Origin: Adiantum capillus-veneris
Taxonomy: Eukaryota > Streptophyta > Polypodiopsida > Polypodiales > Pteridaceae
DNA length: 64,000 nucleotides
Direction: 5' to 3'
NCBI GenBank assembly: GCA_014529385.2
Contig: CM043955.1
Coordinates: forward strand, 149,313,640 to 149,377,639
Notes under the pieces: generated by a model
The model's database searches: none
Told to the model about the DNA's origin: nothing
What the model saw: only the letters and a program-made list of their open reading frames with translations
Translations under genes and position numbers: made by a program
Shown: one piece after another, positions 63,865 through 64,000 of the stretch
Numbering within the stretch: position 1 is the first letter of the stretch
How the letters are laid out: every line of letters begins with the position of its first letter

Positions 63865-64000
63865 ATGAACCTACGCTCTGGACGAGTGTTAGAGCACGAG
63901 CATATTGGTAGTGCCTCCATTTACGCGAGCACCCATTATTCCTCCACCCTAGGTTCTGGACCTTCGGCCGGGACTCAAGGTAGCGCGACCCAAGATCCTC
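63865..64000 (+). CDS. Gag start of the second copy (cut by the window end)
   Basis: ATG 63865 encodes MNLRSGRVLEHEHIGSAS as in the first copy, open to the end of the window. Confidence 0.82.
   Translation, partial: MNLRSGRVLEHEHIGSASIYASTHYSSTLGSGPSAGTQGSATQDP

Larger units (their letters stand above)
62404..64000 (+). mobile_element. Second copy of the 16-kb gypsy family, 5' end
   Basis: TGTTAACCCTCACGG LTR, Asp-type PBS, leader and gag start, continuing past the window. The LTR lacks the middle section present in the other two copies. Confidence 0.93.

Overview
The window looks like nuclear DNA of a land plant, and almost all of it is transposable elements. The evidence is: LTR retrotransposons with plant-type primer-binding sites (initiator-Met and Asp tRNA), a Ty3/gypsy chromovirus with a C-terminal chromodomain, Ty1/copia elements, a PIF/Harbinger ORF1-transposase pair, a caffeate-type O-methyltransferase remnant, and long CT/GA/TG microsatellites. 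Nothing here fixes the species. No rRNA, tRNA, CRISPR array or bacterial operon was seen.

Layout. 1-14141: a small family of FCP1/NIF-type HAD phosphatase-like genes embedded in a satellite-like repeat built on GGCCATAGGG motifs. The first gene copy is split by a complete 8.8-kb chromovirus (1770-10581). Joining 1769 to 10587 restores the host frame. A second copy lies at 11447-12127. 14142-19844: a complete Ty1/copia element with perfect ATAAA target duplications. 20252-24616: a graveyard holding a 5' fragment of the first gypsy family, a minus-strand gypsy pol relic, a non-LTR-type ORF and a minus-strand LTR tip. 25576-41801: a 16.2-kb Ty3/gypsy element (Asp-tRNA PBS, no chromodomain) with CATAG duplications. 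Its 5' LTR contains a 2.7-kb insertion that looks like a solo LTR. 41807-48300: dispersed direct repeats, an unrecognised degenerate multi-exon gene, an AAGTGCTT minisatellite with a 378-bp higher-order period, and GA-repeat blocks. 48300-53950: a copia gag relic, tandem duplications, three related hairpins and an O-methyltransferase pseudogene. 54035-56753: PIF/Harbinger ORF1 and DDE transposase. 57357-58215: a degenerate histone H3-like gene with an unusually long N-terminal extension. 58448-59126: two related foldback elements. 59271-60871: an unrecognised minus-strand gene. 62404-64000: the start of a second copy of the 16-kb gypsy family.

Most coding regions are broken. Several elements keep one continuous frame interrupted only by isolated stop codons, which suggests recent insertion followed by point-mutation decay. 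The most unusual items are (a) the H3-like gene with a tail of about 190 residues and MARTKQTAR at its start, (b) a second retropepsin-like domain lacking the catalytic Asp downstream of integrase in the 16-kb element, (c) the exact exonic insertion of the chromovirus in the HAD-like gene, and (d) two families of long inverted repeats. All calls come from reading the sequence by eye. Identity values and family names below superfamily level are estimates.
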